Shown: positions 8,555 through 18,346, numbered from the stretch's first letter. The stretch: 64,000 bases of DNA from Pandoraea eparura (GCF_902459725.1 NZ_CABPSH010000012.1:89554-153553), one strand, 5' to 3'. Numbers and translations are program-made. The notes: generated from the sequence alone by a model not told the origin.

Positions 8555-9325
8555 TCAGCTTGCAAGGCTCGGATAAAGGCGTGCGCCGATGAACAGCAAC
8601 ACCGCGAAGACGGCGATCATGACGCCGAAGCTGGTCGTCAGCGCGTAGTTGTTCATGCCACCGACGATCATTCCGCTTCGCAGCGTGTCCACAAGGTAAG
8701 TCAGCGGATTGATCGTTGCGATCACCCTCAACCACGGTGGCATCAGATCTAGGGGGTAGATCGCGTTCGACGCGAAGAACAGCGGCATCGTCAACACTTG
8801 CCCGATCCCCATGAACCGCTCGCGCGTTTTCACTATGCAGGCAATGACCAGCGAAAACGTGGAAAAGATGCACGCGCCGACACATACGCTGCAAATCACG
8901 GTGATGATCGCCAGCGGCTGTAGACGAATGGAGACGTGCAACGCGGCGGCAATGAGGTAGACGACCAACGTCTGCACAAGACCGCGCAGCGTAGCGGCGA
9001 GCGCCTTGCCAAGCACCAATGCGCTGCGGTGCGCAGGTGTGACAAGAAGCTTGTGAACAATGCCCAGGTCGCGCTCCCAGATGATGGCGATGCCGTAGAA
9101 GATCGATGAAAACAGGATGCTTTGCGCCAGAATGCCCGGTGCCATGTAATCCAGATACCGCAACTGCCCGGTTGGAATACCGCGCACCGCACTGAACACT
9201 TGTCCGAACACGACAAGCCACAACACCGGCTGAATCGCTCGGGAAAGCAGCTCAGTGGGATCGCGACGCAGCTTTCGCACCTCTGCATCAGCAATCGCGA
9301 GACTCTCGTATAGAACGGCGAACAT
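8555..9325 (-). CDS. ABC-2 type transporter permease
   Basis: The product has 256 residues with about six membrane helices. It is the ABC-2 permease fold of DrrB/NodJ-like exporters: a cytoplasmic N-terminus with RKLRRDPTELLSRAIQPVLW, the DYMAPGILAQSILFSSIFYG helix, WERDLGIVHKLLVTPAHR, and the conserved FFASNAIYPLDLMPPWLRVIATINPLTYLVD re-entrant segment. It starts three bases after the end of the ATPase gene, so the two form one exporter. The substrate is unknown. Both follow the DUF3300-DUF2950 genes on the same strand, so the whole block 12339-8555 is probably one operon. Confidence 0.9.
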   Translation of the reverse strand: MFAVLYESLAIADAEVRKLRRDPTELLSRAIQPVLWLVVFGQVFSAVRGIPTGQLRYLDYMAPGILAQSILFSSIFYGIAIIWERDLGIVHKLLVTPAHRSALVLGKALAATLRGLVQTLVVYLIAAALHVSIRLQPLAIITVICSVCVGACIFSTFSLVIACIVKTRERFMGIGQVLTMPLFFASNAIYPLDLMPPWLRVIATINPLTYLVDTLRSGMIVGGMNNYALTTSFGVMIAVFAVLLFIGARLYPSLAS

Positions 9326-9328
9326 TGT

Positions 9329-10159
9329 CTACCCCAATCGTTGAATGGTGCTTCGACTTTCACGGATGGTTCGATAGCTGCCGCCGTGTTCTATCACTGC
9401 CCCACTAAAGTGGGCGAAAACGTCATTCAGATCGGCGTTTGGACCAACCATTGCCTTGAGTTCCTTCGGGCGTCCAATGGCTGCCATGCGCCCCTCGTGA
9501 AGAATTGCGAGTTGATCGCAAAGCACGTCCGCTTCTTCCATGTCGTGCGTTGTGATGAGAACCGTCACCAGTTGATCTCGGCGGAGTTGCTCAAGTCGCT
9601 CCCAAACCGTTTTACGTGCGACCGGGTCCAGACCGATCGTCGGCTCGTCGAGAAACAGAATCTCCGGGCGGTGCAGGGTTGCCTGTGCCACTTCCAGACG
9701 CCGGATCATACCGCCTGAATAAGTTCGAACAAGTTGGTCGGCCGAGTTGAGTAGTCCCGAAAACTCAAGCGCCTCGCGTACCTGCGTCACGCACTGCGCA
9801 CCGAAAATCCCATATAGACGAGCAGACAGCGTCAGATTTTCGCGAGCCGTCAGTGCACCGTCTGCGGACAGCAGTTGCGGCACATAACCTATTCTGCGGC
9901 GCACCTCGACTGGCGCCTTCGCGACATCGAAGCCGGCCACTTCGGCGTAGCCCGAACTGGCGTTGAGAAGCGTCGTGAGAATCTTGATCGTCGTGCTCTT
10001 GCCCGCGCCATTAGGGCCGAGCAAGCCGAATATCTGACCTTTGACCACTGTCAGGGAGAGTTGGTCCAGGGCAATAAGGTCGCCAAAGTGCTTGGACAGC
10101 TTCTTTGTGACGATCGCCGAGGCATCTGCCGCGTCCTGCTGGGAGCGAAGACTGTTCAT
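9329..10159 (-). CDS. ABC transporter ATP-binding protein (DrrA/CcmA-like)
   Basis: The product has 276 residues. Walker A GPNGAGKSTTIK, the Q-loop region YVPQLLSADGALT, signature YSGGMIRRLEVAQA, Walker B ILFLDEPTIGLD and the switch His in TTHDMEEAD are all present, so it should hydrolyse ATP. The domain order and the ADVLCDQLAILHEGRMAAIG segment are typical of drug/polysaccharide exporters with an ABC-2 permease, which is the next gene. It begins 39 bases after the DUF2950 gene. Confidence 0.92.
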   Translation of the reverse strand: MNSLRSQQDAADASAIVTKKLSKHFGDLIALDQLSLTVVKGQIFGLLGPNGAGKSTTIKILTTLLNASSGYAEVAGFDVAKAPVEVRRRIGYVPQLLSADGALTARENLTLSARLYGIFGAQCVTQVREALEFSGLLNSADQLVRTYSGGMIRRLEVAQATLHRPEILFLDEPTIGLDPVARKTVWERLEQLRRDQLVTVLITTHDMEEADVLCDQLAILHEGRMAAIGRPKELKAMVGPNADLNDVFAHFSGAVIEHGGSYRTIRESRSTIQRLG

Positions 10160-10198
10160 GAGATGTCCGTTGAGGTGGCGCGACGTTTTCGATGGGTG

Positions 10199-11137
10199 TC
10201 AGGGCAGCGCGGGCGTCCAACTGTCATCGGGATCATAGGCACGGATCCTGCGCACGACGTCAGCCGTGTGCGGACCGAGATTCTTCTGGTAGACAACGCC
10301 GTTGCGATTGACGACAAAGGTCATCACACCGGAGACGCCGTACGCGGCCGGGAAAGCGAGCAGGGCGAACCCGCCGGTCATCTGACCGTCAACGATGTAG
10401 GTTTGCGCCCCCCCCGGTGCATGCTTGCCCTGCGAGGTCAGCACACGAAAGAGATAGCCACGAAACGGCTGCGCGGGCATCCCCGACGCCCCATGCACAT
10501 CGGCAGCGGCGAGAAATGGCCCCAACGGGCTCTCCTGATCGCCGCCCGATGTCACCCAATAAAGCCCGTCATGCTTGCCAGGCGAACTGGCGATTCGCGT
10601 CGCAAACGTCTGGCGCCCGCTTGGGGTTCGATGGGCATCGCCGTAGCTCAGTTGGGCTTCAACATATGCGCGGCAGACCTGGATCGCGTGAATCTCGTGG
10701 TAGCCAATGCGCCGGTCGATGATTTGCTGCGCGCCCGCGGGGATATCAAAGTGCCAACGCGCGTTTTCTCGCGTCAGAGGAATCGGATATGGCCAATCGT
10801 CCTTGCCGAGCACGATCACCGCGTGACCTGCGCCATCGTCCTCAATCTGATGCGCTTCGTCATATGCTGCGGCCAATCTGCGCCGAGCGATTCGCTCTCC
10901 TTCCGGGTCGCCGGAGCGGGTAAGCGCGGCCGCACTTTGACCGAACACCGCGAGAAGGGCTGCTGTGTTGCCGGCGTGCCAGGCCGAGGCCAACGCTTCG
11001 GCAGCATCCTCCGGCGAAGAATACGTCGGCTGCGAGATCTGTTCGGCCCACGACGGGATGCCGGTCAGGCAGACAATGATCGCGCCAACAAGGTTGCGCC
11101 ATCGCCGGACGTGCCGCGCTTTGCCTATCTGACGCAT
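10199..11137 (-). CDS. DUF2950 secreted protein
   Basis: The product has 312 residues from ATG 11137. An N-terminal signal sequence (LVGAIIVCLTGIPSWA) precedes a domain with YSSPEDAAEALASAWHAGN, DDWPYPIPLTRENARWHFDI, and a C-terminal GGFALLAFPAAYGVSGVMTFVVNRNGVVYQKNLG segment. This is the DUF2950 pattern, usually found next to DUF3300 genes as here. The ATG overlaps the DUF3300 stop (TAATG) and has GGGAGACG upstream, so translation is coupled. A frame extending to 11557 exists but would run antiparallel-free through the coding part of DUF3300, so I rejected it. The role is unknown, probably in the cell envelope. Confidence 0.85.
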   Translation of the reverse strand: MRQIGKARHVRRWRNLVGAIIVCLTGIPSWAEQISQPTYSSPEDAAEALASAWHAGNTAALLAVFGQSAAALTRSGDPEGERIARRRLAAAYDEAHQIEDDGAGHAVIVLGKDDWPYPIPLTRENARWHFDIPAGAQQIIDRRIGYHEIHAIQVCRAYVEAQLSYGDAHRTPSGRQTFATRIASSPGKHDGLYWVTSGGDQESPLGPFLAAADVHGASGMPAQPFRGYLFRVLTSQGKHAPGGAQTYIVDGQMTGGFALLAFPAAYGVSGVMTFVVNRNGVVYQKNLGPHTADVVRRIRAYDPDDSWTPALP

Positions 11138-12339
11138 TATCGTCTCCCATGCCCGCCTGAGGGGGCGACTTGTGGTGTCATGCTCCTGCCGGAGCTCCCG
11201 TTCTGGTGCGGCGGTGAGCTCGACATACGACTGGCCTGACCACGCAGCGCCTGATTGCGCACGCTTGCGCCGCGCCCGAACGACTCGAACGATGGTGGAA
11301 CCCCCGGCGACTGCGAACCTGTGGCAGGACGTGCTGCGGGGGGCGGAGGAGGCGTTCGTTGCGGAGATGGGTAGGCGGGGCGCGCAGGAACGGTGGGCGT
11401 CGATCGAGCAGACGGTGCGGGTGGTGTCGCTGACGGCACGGAATATCCCCGGAAGGTACGCTGCAAATCGGGTGATACGGCTGGGACGCCAGCGCGACGC
11501 GAGGGTGTCACGTCGCTGTATGGCACGCCGTGGCGATGTGCTGGATCGTGCTCCCACATGCTCCCGGAATAGGCACCACTGCGATGGGTATTACCGAAGC
11601 GCCCCCGAACCACGTCGATGCGGTGGTCATGCCAGTTGCAATAGCTCCACCCCCATAGCGGGAGGACGACGCTGAAGCCGACCCAACCGAAGCCAAGGTC
11701 GCCGATGGACACACCGCCCCAGATTCCGGGAAATGCAACGGGAGGATAGGCGGGGTACGGCCAAGGTCCGTAGACTATATGAGGGTCATAGACCGGCACG
11801 TAGATCAACGCTGGATCGGCCGGCGCGATCACGATGGCGCCGTCCTCATCGGAAACCGTCGATCGCTCTGTACTCGCCAATTTGCCGGCGGCTTTCGCAC
11901 GGCTGCGCAGCCGCTGGATCGCGTCCATGACGGCGGCTTCGTTAGTAAGGAACGCATTGCCCAGGCGCTCCGTCCAGTCGAGGTTGTCGTCCATCATGTA
12001 CAAGATTCGCGGAAACGGCACCAACGACTTGACGCTAGGATCCCAAGGGAGGGGGGCCAGCGCATCGGCCAACTGATTGCCTCTGAGCACTGCATTCCCG
12101 GGCGCTCGCAGCCACCTATCCGCTTGTACGACTTCGAGCGGATAGGTGGACGCCATCAGCATCTGGGACAAGAGCGCATCGGGATAGAGCGCGATGGGTG
12201 CCAGCATTTGATCGAGTTGCTCGGGCGCATAGGGAAGTACACGGCCGTCGGGCGCAGCTTGCTGCGAAAATAGCCTGGCAGAAACTGCCACCACGAGGAT
12301 CCCCGCAATCGCCAGCAACTTTGCAAGTTTTATTCCCAT
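11137..12339 (-). CDS. DUF3300 secreted protein with Pro/Ser-rich tail
   Basis: The product has 400 residues from ATG 12339, behind GAGGGGCAGCCG. After a signal/anchor segment (LAKLLAIAGILVVAVSARLF), the conserved DUF3300 domain runs to about residue 240: EQLDQMLAPIALYPDALLSQMLMASTYPLEVVQADRW, LPWDPSVKSLVPFP, and VYVPVYDP-type motifs. Residues about 260-400 are low-complexity, rich in Pro, Ser, Ala and Arg. It is the first gene of an operon with DUF2950 and an ABC exporter and has a perfect Fnr-type site about 100 bases upstream. Function unknown; an envelope protein made under low oxygen is my inference. Confidence 0.85.
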   Translation of the reverse strand: MGIKLAKLLAIAGILVVAVSARLFSQQAAPDGRVLPYAPEQLDQMLAPIALYPDALLSQMLMASTYPLEVVQADRWLRAPGNAVLRGNQLADALAPLPWDPSVKSLVPFPRILYMMDDNLDWTERLGNAFLTNEAAVMDAIQRLRSRAKAAGKLASTERSTVSDEDGAIVIAPADPALIYVPVYDPHIVYGPWPYPAYPPVAFPGIWGGVSIGDLGFGWVGFSVVLPLWGWSYCNWHDHRIDVVRGRFGNTHRSGAYSGSMWEHDPAHRHGVPYSDVTPSRRAGVPAVSPDLQRTFRGYSVPSATPPAPSARSTPTVPARPAYPSPQRTPPPPPAARPATGSQSPGVPPSFESFGRGASVRNQALRGQASRMSSSPPHQNGSSGRSMTPQVAPSGGHGRR

Positions 12340-12430
12340 CGGCTGCCCCTCAGGAGAGCAAGACCTCCACAACGCCCCGGCGCAACCCGTTCTCATAGAC
12401 TACATACTGGATCAGCGCGCATTTTTGTAA

Positions 12431-12444
12431 TTGACATGCGTCAA
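12431..12444. promoter_or_regulatory. Crp/Fnr-type (Anr-like) site upstream of DUF3300 operon
   Basis: TTGAC-ATGC-GTCAA, a perfect dyad, is centred 98 bases before the DUF3300 start, in the gap between ppk2 and DUF3300. Confidence 0.7.
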
Positions 12445-12479
12445 TGGGGTGCGCCAATGAGAGTAACTACGGTACCCCC

Positions 12480-13286
12480 TCACTTCGCGATCGCGCCGGT
12501 CAGCAGATGCGCCTCGGCATACGGAAACACGATGTCCGGATTCGGACGAATTAGCTTCGTGTTCTTGCCAGCGTAATGAAGGCGCGTGAGCAGATCCTTG
12601 ATGACATTCAGGCGCGCGACCCGCTTGTCGTCAGCCCTGACAACATTCCACGGCACCCCGTCATTCGTCCGGGCGAACATCTCGTTTCTCGCCTTGCTGT
12701 ACTTCTTCCACAGCGCCACGGCTTGTTCATCGACGGGGCTGACCTTCCACTGCTTGAGGGGGTCCCGACGCCGCGACGCAATGCGCCGTTGTTGTTCGTC
12801 CTTGGTGATATCGAGGTAGTACTTGATGAGGTGTATCCCCGAGCGCACCAGCATGCCTTCAAATGCCGTGACGCTCGACATGAACTCCTCATATTCCGCG
12901 TGGGTACAGAAGCCCATGACGTGCTCCACGCCCGCGCGGTTGTACCAACTGCGATTGAATAGCGTAAATTCGCCTGGGGCGGGAAGTTCGGCAACGTATC
13001 GCTGGAAGTACCACGAGCCACGGTCACGGTCGGAGGGCTTTCCGAGCGCGACCACGCGTGTCTCCCGAGGACTGAGATGCTCGACGATCCGTTTGATGGT
13101 GCCGTCCTTGCCAGAAGCGTCTCGTCCCTCGAAGATCACCAGGATCCTGTCGTTGACGTGACTGAGGAAATGCCGCTGCAGCTTGACCAGTTCAATCTGC
13201 AGCAGTCGCAGTTCCCGCTCGTAGTCATCGACCGTGAGCGAACTGATCTCCCGCTCATCAGGATAATCGTGTGTCTTCGCCTTCAT
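12480..13286 (-). CDS. ppk2: Polyphosphate kinase 2 (PPK2)
   Basis: The product has 268 residues, a one-domain PPK2 that transfers phosphate between polyphosphate and nucleotides. It shows Walker A FEGRDASGKDGTIK, the ERGSWYFQRYV-type lid region (here DRGSWYFQRYVAELP), the catalytic FNRSWYNRAGVEHVMGF segment and RRDPLKQWKVSPVD. Length and motifs match class I enzymes. Its start overlaps the end of ftsH by 29 bases, so it is translated from the ftsH message. Inference: polyphosphate-driven ATP/GTP supply when respiration is limited, fitting the Fnr-type site in front of ftsH. Confidence 0.92.
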   Translation of the reverse strand: MKAKTHDYPDEREISSLTVDDYERELRLLQIELVKLQRHFLSHVNDRILVIFEGRDASGKDGTIKRIVEHLSPRETRVVALGKPSDRDRGSWYFQRYVAELPAPGEFTLFNRSWYNRAGVEHVMGFCTHAEYEEFMSSVTAFEGMLVRSGIHLIKYYLDITKDEQQRRIASRRRDPLKQWKVSPVDEQAVALWKKYSKARNEMFARTNDGVPWNVVRADDKRVARLNVIKDLLTRLHYAGKNTKLIRPNPDIVFPYAEAHLLTGAIAK

Positions 13287-15204
13287 GCTGTTGCCCTGAT
13301 TCGCGCGGCACCGGGGCCACGGGCACCGACGGCCTCGTGGGCGACAGTTGGGTCACCTTTTCGGAGAGCAGAAGTTCAAGCTCGCTGCGTCCGACCACTT
13401 CCTGCGCGAGGAGGCGCTTGGCCAAGGCGTCGAGCTTGGGGCGACAAGCCAGGAGCGTTTGTCGCACACGCTCACTGGCCTGCGCCAGAATCTTGCGGAC
13501 CTCTGCGTCGATCAGCCGTGCGGTTTCCTCGCTGCACGTCTTGCGCTCGCGCGGCACCATGCCGATGCCGTTGAAGAGCGGATTCGGCATGTCCTCGTAG
13601 GTCGCCAGCCCAAGCTGCTCGCTCATGCCGAACTGGGTAATCATCTGCCGCGCAATATCGGTCGCCCGCTGGAGGTCGTTCTGGGCGCCGGTGGACACAT
13701 CGCCGAAGACAATCTGTTCGGCCACGCGTCCGCCGAGCAGCACGTCGAGCCGGTCGAGCAGCTCACTTTGCTTGAGCAGATACCGATCCTCGGTTGGGGT
13801 CTGCTGGGTATAGCCAAGCGCCGACACGCCACGCGGAATGATGGACACCTTCGATACGCGGTCGGCATGCGGGCGCAGTTCCGCCACGATGGCATGACCG
13901 GCCTCGTGGTAAGCGATGGTCTCCTTCTCTTGCGGATTCATCACCCGATTCCTCTTTTCCAGGCCGCCGACGATGCGGTCCAGCGCCTCGTCGAAGTCGA
14001 CCATTTCCACGGCGTCCTTGCCCTTGCGCGCGGCCAGCAGTGCGGCCTCGTTAACGAGATTGGCCAGTTCGGCGCCGGCGAAACCGGGCGTGCGCGCCGC
14101 CAGCGTAGTCAACTCGACGCTGGGCGCCAGGACGACGTGCTTCACATGGACCTTGAGAATCTGTTCGCGCCCCTTCAGGTCCGGCCTGTCCAGCGCGACG
14201 TGGCGGTCGAACCGGCCGGGACGCAATAGCGCCGGATCCAGAATTTCCGGTCGATTGGTGGCCGCCATGATGATGACGCCCTTGTTGGTATCGAAACCGT
14301 CCATCTCGACCAGCAACTGGTTCAGCGTTTGTTCGCGTTCGTCGTTGCCGGTAAAGGTGCCCAGGGCGCGGGTCTTGCCCAGCGCGTCGAGTTCGTCGAT
14401 GAAGATGATGCAGGGGGCCTGGGCCTCGGCCTGGTTGAAAAGGTCGCGGACCCGCGCGGCCCCGACGCCTACAAACATCTCCACGAACTCGGAGCCGCTG
14501 ATGCTGAAGAACGGTACGGCCGCCTCGCCCGCGACTGCCTTGGCCAGGAGCGTCTTGCCGGTGCCGGGCGCCCCGAGCAGCAATACCCCTTTGGGGATCT
14601 TGCCGCCCAGTCGCCGGTAGCGCTCGGGATCTTTCAGGAAATTGACGATTTCGGCGAGTTCTTCCTTGGCTTCGTCGATGCCGGCGACGTCGGCGAAGGT
14701 CACGCCGGTCTCCTGCTGCATATAGACCTTGGCCTTGCTCTTTCCGATCTCCAGCATCCCGCCGGCAGCACCCCCCACGCGCTTGATGAGGAAGCTCCAG
14801 ACGGCAAAGAAGAGCAATGCGGGGACAACCCATGACAGCAACGCGCCAATCCACTTGTTGTCTGCCTGACCGACGAAGCGCACCTTCGCCGCTTCGAGTT
14901 CCTGAACCAGCGCGGGGTCATTGACGCGAACGGTCGAGAAGGCGTGGTCTGCCTTTCCCGCATGCTGCATCGCGTCAGCCTCGGCTTTGGGCAGAAGCGT
15001 CTCGATGCCGTCGGTCGTTAGCGTCCCCGTGATGGTGCCTTCCCCGAGGGTGATGTCCTTGATCTTGCCCGCCTTCAATAGCACCTTGAAGTCGCTGTAC
15101 GGCAGCGGCTCGACATCGGAAGGCGTAATGAAGCTCTGAAGGATCAACATCGCCGTGACGGCCGCGAGCAGGTACCAAAGGGAAAACTGTTGACGGGTTT
15201 CCAT
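13258..15204 (-). CDS. ftsH: Accessory FtsH-type membrane AAA+ zinc protease
   Basis: The product has 648 residues from ATG 15204, behind GGAAAG. Membrane helices near 8-26 and 120-140 flank a periplasmic domain. The AAA+ module has Walker A GAPGTGKT at 211-218, Walker B FIDELDA and the SRH region [18 protein letters not shown]. The peptidase carries the zinc motif HEAGH and later a PTEDRYLLK segment. Because it sits in a low-oxygen cluster, lacks the usual rrmJ/folP neighbours and is fused by overlap to ppk2, I read it as a second, stress-type FtsH rather than the housekeeping one. Upstream in-frame starts at 15237/15234 are possible but lack a ribosome site. Confidence 0.88.
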   Translation of the reverse strand: METRQQFSLWYLLAAVTAMLILQSFITPSDVEPLPYSDFKVLLKAGKIKDITLGEGTITGTLTTDGIETLLPKAEADAMQHAGKADHAFSTVRVNDPALVQELEAAKVRFVGQADNKWIGALLSWVVPALLFFAVWSFLIKRVGGAAGGMLEIGKSKAKVYMQQETGVTFADVAGIDEAKEELAEIVNFLKDPERYRRLGGKIPKGVLLLGAPGTGKTLLAKAVAGEAAVPFFSISGSEFVEMFVGVGAARVRDLFNQAEAQAPCIIFIDELDALGKTRALGTFTGNDEREQTLNQLLVEMDGFDTNKGVIIMAATNRPEILDPALLRPGRFDRHVALDRPDLKGREQILKVHVKHVVLAPSVELTTLAARTPGFAGAELANLVNEAALLAARKGKDAVEMVDFDEALDRIVGGLEKRNRVMNPQEKETIAYHEAGHAIVAELRPHADRVSKVSIIPRGVSALGYTQQTPTEDRYLLKQSELLDRLDVLLGGRVAEQIVFGDVSTGAQNDLQRATDIARQMITQFGMSEQLGLATYEDMPNPLFNGIGMVPRERKTCSEETARLIDAEVRKILAQASERVRQTLLACRPKLDALAKRLLAQEVVGRSELELLLSEKVTQLSPTRPSVPVAPVPRESGQQHEGEDTRLS

Positions 15205-15260
15205 GGGCGCTTTCCATCTTGCGGTCAAATCCATCATAGGCAGCGCGCCAAGCGCACCGG

Positions 15261-15274
15261 TTGACAGAGGTCAA
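15261..15274. promoter_or_regulatory. Crp/Fnr-type (Anr-like) site upstream of ftsH-ppk2
   Basis: TTGAC-AGAG-GTCAA, a perfect dyad, is centred 63 bases before the ftsH start. It is the closest to a start codon of the four perfect sites. Confidence 0.72.
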
Positions 15275-15711
15275 GCCGCGGCGCCGTTCGCAGGGAGATT
15301 CCCCCGTTGACCGCACCTGTCACCGACCTGATCGGCGCGTTGCTCCCTGAACGGGCGGCCGCCCTGAAGCAAAAGAGGGCGAGCCGTCATGGCCGAGAAG
15401 GGCAGCCGGATCGGGGGGACTGATGTCGCGAGAATGGAAGGCCGTGTGCCGGCCGATGGAAGCCGCCTTTCGGCGAGGCGAATAAGAAGCGAGTGTCGGC
15501 GTCGAGTCCGTCGGTCGGCTTCTGCGGCAATACTTTCCGGCACAAGGCATCGGCAAGCATGCGCCGAGCGACAAGCCCGTGGTCTTGTCACGAGACAAGG
15601 AGGCTGATCGCTACGCATGGGAGTGTGTCGAATTGAGGCGTCCACCGCTCGCACGAGTCAGCGAGTGACCCGCGCGGGCAATGTCAGCGGTGCGTCAGGG
15701 ACCCAGCCGGC
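15275..15711. other. Intergenic region, no gene recognised
   Basis: Short open frames on both strands have no recognisable domain, ribosome site or convincing codon pattern. It separates the low-oxygen block from the amine-catabolism block. Confidence 0.5.
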
Positions 15712-17082
15712 TCAACTCTGCCGGGCCACCCAGATTTTTTTGCGATTCATCAGCAGCGGCACGATACCGATGACGATGCCGCCCATCCCGACGACATTGG
15801 TCGCCCAGTCGAAGGTCGGGATGCTGTAGACCGCAATGAAGAAGAGGAACAGCCCGCTTGCGACCGGCCAGATGACATGGGTCACGGCGGCCCAGGGCCC
15901 CTGCGTCAGCACCTTGCGGTAGTACCAACCGCAGGCCAGGCCGGTCAGCCCGAGATAGAAGCAGATCTGGAAGCCGATGGCAGTGATCGAATCCTGCAGG
16001 ATGACGTTGATGGTCGGCAGATAGGACGACATGAACAGCAGCGCCAGCCCGATGATCCAGATGAAGAAGATGGCGACGTGGGGCGTTTGCCAACGCGGAT
16101 GCAGTCGCGCATAGCGATGGTGGAGGGCGCCGTCGCGGCTCTTGGCGAAGAGCGTGCGCGTGAACTGCAGCATCTGTGTCTCGACCGTGCCCACCGTGCT
16201 CAGCAACACCGCGATGATCGCGACGTAGCCCCAGGTCGGCCCGAACAGCTTCTCGGCAATGGCGAAGATGATATTGGTATTGAAGTGCTGGATCTCGGCG
16301 TCCGACAGCCCCAGCAAGGCGATGACGATGAAGACGAGGAAGAACACCATCAGGAACACCATCGACCAGAACGCGGCCCGGCCCGGGATGCGGTTCGAAT
16401 CGCGCGTCTCCTCGCTGAGGTTCATGGTCACGTCCCAGCCGTAAAAGAAGAAGATCGCCACCAAGGCACCGCTGGCGAACTGCGCGGGGGTAAACGCAAG
16501 AGGCGAGAACCAGTGCCACGAGAACGCGTGCTGTTGTGCGTGCGGGAACACGAAAAAGCTCGCGACGATGATCACCAGCAGGATGATGCCCTCGATGATG
16601 GTCATCACCACCTGCACGTAGCTGGTCAGCTTGACACCCTTGACGACAATCGCACTGACGACCGTGAGCCACGCGGCCGCGATCAGCGTCACGTAGTGCA
16701 CATTGTTCATCATGGGCCGATCAAAGATGAGCAGTGTGGCATTCGCCGCCGGAATCATGGCGGACACCATGAACACGCAGCACAGCACCAGAAGCGCCCA
16801 GCCGGCAAAGAAGCCGAGCGTGCGTCCGAAGACCATGCTCACCCACGAATAGGAGGTACCGGCACTGGCCAGGGCACGGTTCATGTTGATGAACGCGTAC
16901 GCGATGCCAAACATGATGAGCCCGCACACGAGAATGCTCGCCGGGGACAGCGTGCCGGCCGTCCCAATGATGGTGGACGTCGTGATCTCGACACTGTAGG
17001 CCGGCGCGGTGCCGGCGATGCCCATGATCACCGATTCGACGATGCTCAGCGAGTCGGCGTTGAGTTTGGCGGGTTGGTCCAT
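15712..17082 (-). CDS. APC-family amino acid/amine permease
   Basis: The product has 456 residues with about 12 membrane helices. The first helix carries the APC substrate motif (IMGIAGTAPAYSVEITTSTIIG), followed by SPASILVCGLIMFGIAYAFINMNRALASAGTSYSWV and the conserved intracellular loop SEETRDSNRIPGRAAFWS. It should import an amino acid or polyamine with protons or sodium. It points away from, but lies next to, a LysR gene, an aldehyde dehydrogenase and an FAD amine-oxidase-like gene, which suggests that it feeds that pathway. The exact substrate is not readable. Confidence 0.88.
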   Translation of the reverse strand: MDQPAKLNADSLSIVESVIMGIAGTAPAYSVEITTSTIIGTAGTLSPASILVCGLIMFGIAYAFINMNRALASAGTSYSWVSMVFGRTLGFFAGWALLVLCCVFMVSAMIPAANATLLIFDRPMMNNVHYVTLIAAAWLTVVSAIVVKGVKLTSYVQVVMTIIEGIILLVIIVASFFVFPHAQQHAFSWHWFSPLAFTPAQFASGALVAIFFFYGWDVTMNLSEETRDSNRIPGRAAFWSMVFLMVFFLVFIVIALLGLSDAEIQHFNTNIIFAIAEKLFGPTWGYVAIIAVLLSTVGTVETQMLQFTRTLFAKSRDGALHHRYARLHPRWQTPHVAIFFIWIIGLALLFMSSYLPTINVILQDSITAIGFQICFYLGLTGLACGWYYRKVLTQGPWAAVTHVIWPVASGLFLFFIAVYSIPTFDWATNVVGMGGIVIGIVPLLMNRKKIWVARQS

Positions 17083-17310
17083 AGGCGTGCGGTTCTAGAC
17101 TAGGTTGACATGGATGGATCGACCTTTTACTCCATGCCGGATGTCCAGGCAAGAGGGGGATGTCATTCTTGCGTTCGCCGTTGATTTTCCGGTCCCGGCG
17201 GGTCGCAATTCGCTGTCGTGCCGGACTTGCCTGGCCTTCCTGGGGGCACCCGTGGTCCACTTTGGTGCAAGGTGCGCTGAACCACGGGGTGTGTGGGCGT
17301 TGTCAGAGCG

Positions 17311-18231
17311 TCACCGACGCCACGGCGGCGGATCGAAGGCACGCTTCGCCGTCTCGAGAAACACGCGCTGACGGCCCGAAAGTCCGTGGCGCGTTGGCAC
17401 CAGCGCCATGATGGGGGCGGGCGCCAAGCGCCATTCCGGCAGTAGGCGAACCAGTTTTCCAGCGGCAATCAGTCGCGCGGCGTCCCACTCGGACCGCTCC
17501 ATCATGCCAAGTCCGGCGACCGCCCAATCGCTGATGACCGTGCCGTCGTTTGACGACAATGCGCCGGTCATTCGAATGGTGGTGGCCTTGCTTGCCCCCG
17601 TTCCGCGATCGCTATTACGCATGAATCGCAAATGCGTGGCGTCTTCGTCGTTCTCGCGCAAGCATAGACATTCATACCGATCGAGCTCGGACGGATGCAC
17701 GACGGCCGGCAGGCGGCGCGCAAACGCGGGAGACGCGCATAGATATCGTTCATTGGGCGCCAGGTAATGACCCACCCAGGAAGACGCTTTGACGTTGCCA
17801 ATGGAAATGACGACATCCGCGCCTGACGCTGCGGTGAGCGGACTGTCGGCGAGCACCAGTGAAATCGAAAGGCCTGGGTGTGCCCGATGAAGCTCGCGAA
17901 CCAAGGGCGCAATGTGCGCGCGACCAAAGCCAAGCGGCGCAACGATGCGCAGATTGCCGGTGAGGCTGCCGGGTTCGCCCGACACTCGGGACGGAATTGC
18001 GTCTATACGTTCAAGCAGTTCAGACGCCTCATGCAAAAAGCGCTGACCTTCGTCGGTCAGCGAGATACCTTTCGCGCCACGTACCGCAAGGCGTACACCC
18101 AGCCGCTCCTCCACGCGCTGCAGACGGACGGTGACCGCGGGGGGCGTCAGGTTCAGCAAACGCGCTGCGGCGGCGAGCGATCGCGAAGCGCCCAAGGCAC
18201 GGAACAGACGCAGATCGTCCAGGTCGATCAT
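17311..18231 (-). CDS. LysR-family transcriptional regulator
   Basis: The product has 306 residues from ATG 18231 (MIDLDDLRLF), the usual LysR N-terminus. The winged helix-turn-helix is at about 8-65 (SRSLAAAARLLNLTPPAVTVRLQRVEERLGVRL), followed by the effector domain with GNLRIVAPLGFGR. It is divergent from the aldehyde dehydrogenase gene. Two identical-geometry inverted repeats CATTAA-N7-TTAATG lie between them, one covering this gene's own start codon. It probably represses itself and controls the ALDH/FAD oxidoreductase operon. Confidence 0.9.
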   Translation of the reverse strand: MIDLDDLRLFRALGASRSLAAAARLLNLTPPAVTVRLQRVEERLGVRLAVRGAKGISLTDEGQRFLHEASELLERIDAIPSRVSGEPGSLTGNLRIVAPLGFGRAHIAPLVRELHRAHPGLSISLVLADSPLTAASGADVVISIGNVKASSWVGHYLAPNERYLCASPAFARRLPAVVHPSELDRYECLCLRENDEDATHLRFMRNSDRGTGASKATTIRMTGALSSNDGTVISDWAVAGLGMMERSEWDAARLIAAGKLVRLLPEWRLAPAPIMALVPTRHGLSGRQRVFLETAKRAFDPPPWRR

Positions 18232-18247
18232 TAAATCACCATTAATG
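18229..18247. promoter_or_regulatory. Proximal LysR operator candidate
   Basis: CATTAA-N7-TTAATG overlaps the LysR gene start codon. It has the same arms and spacing as the copy at 18347, 118 bases away. Confidence 0.6.
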
Positions 18248-18346
18248 TCATGTTCCCTCGATATTACACAGGACAAAATCCTGGTGGCGCTTGCGATGCG
18301 AATCGGCGGCCGCCGACGGCGCGAGATCCTGGCTGGATGGTGCGTC

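Noticed and set aside
15877..17103. A 408-codon plus-strand frame opposite the APC permease
   Set aside because: Composition (His/Arg/Asp/Gly) is typical of an antisense shadow of membrane-helix codons; no ribosome site or domain.
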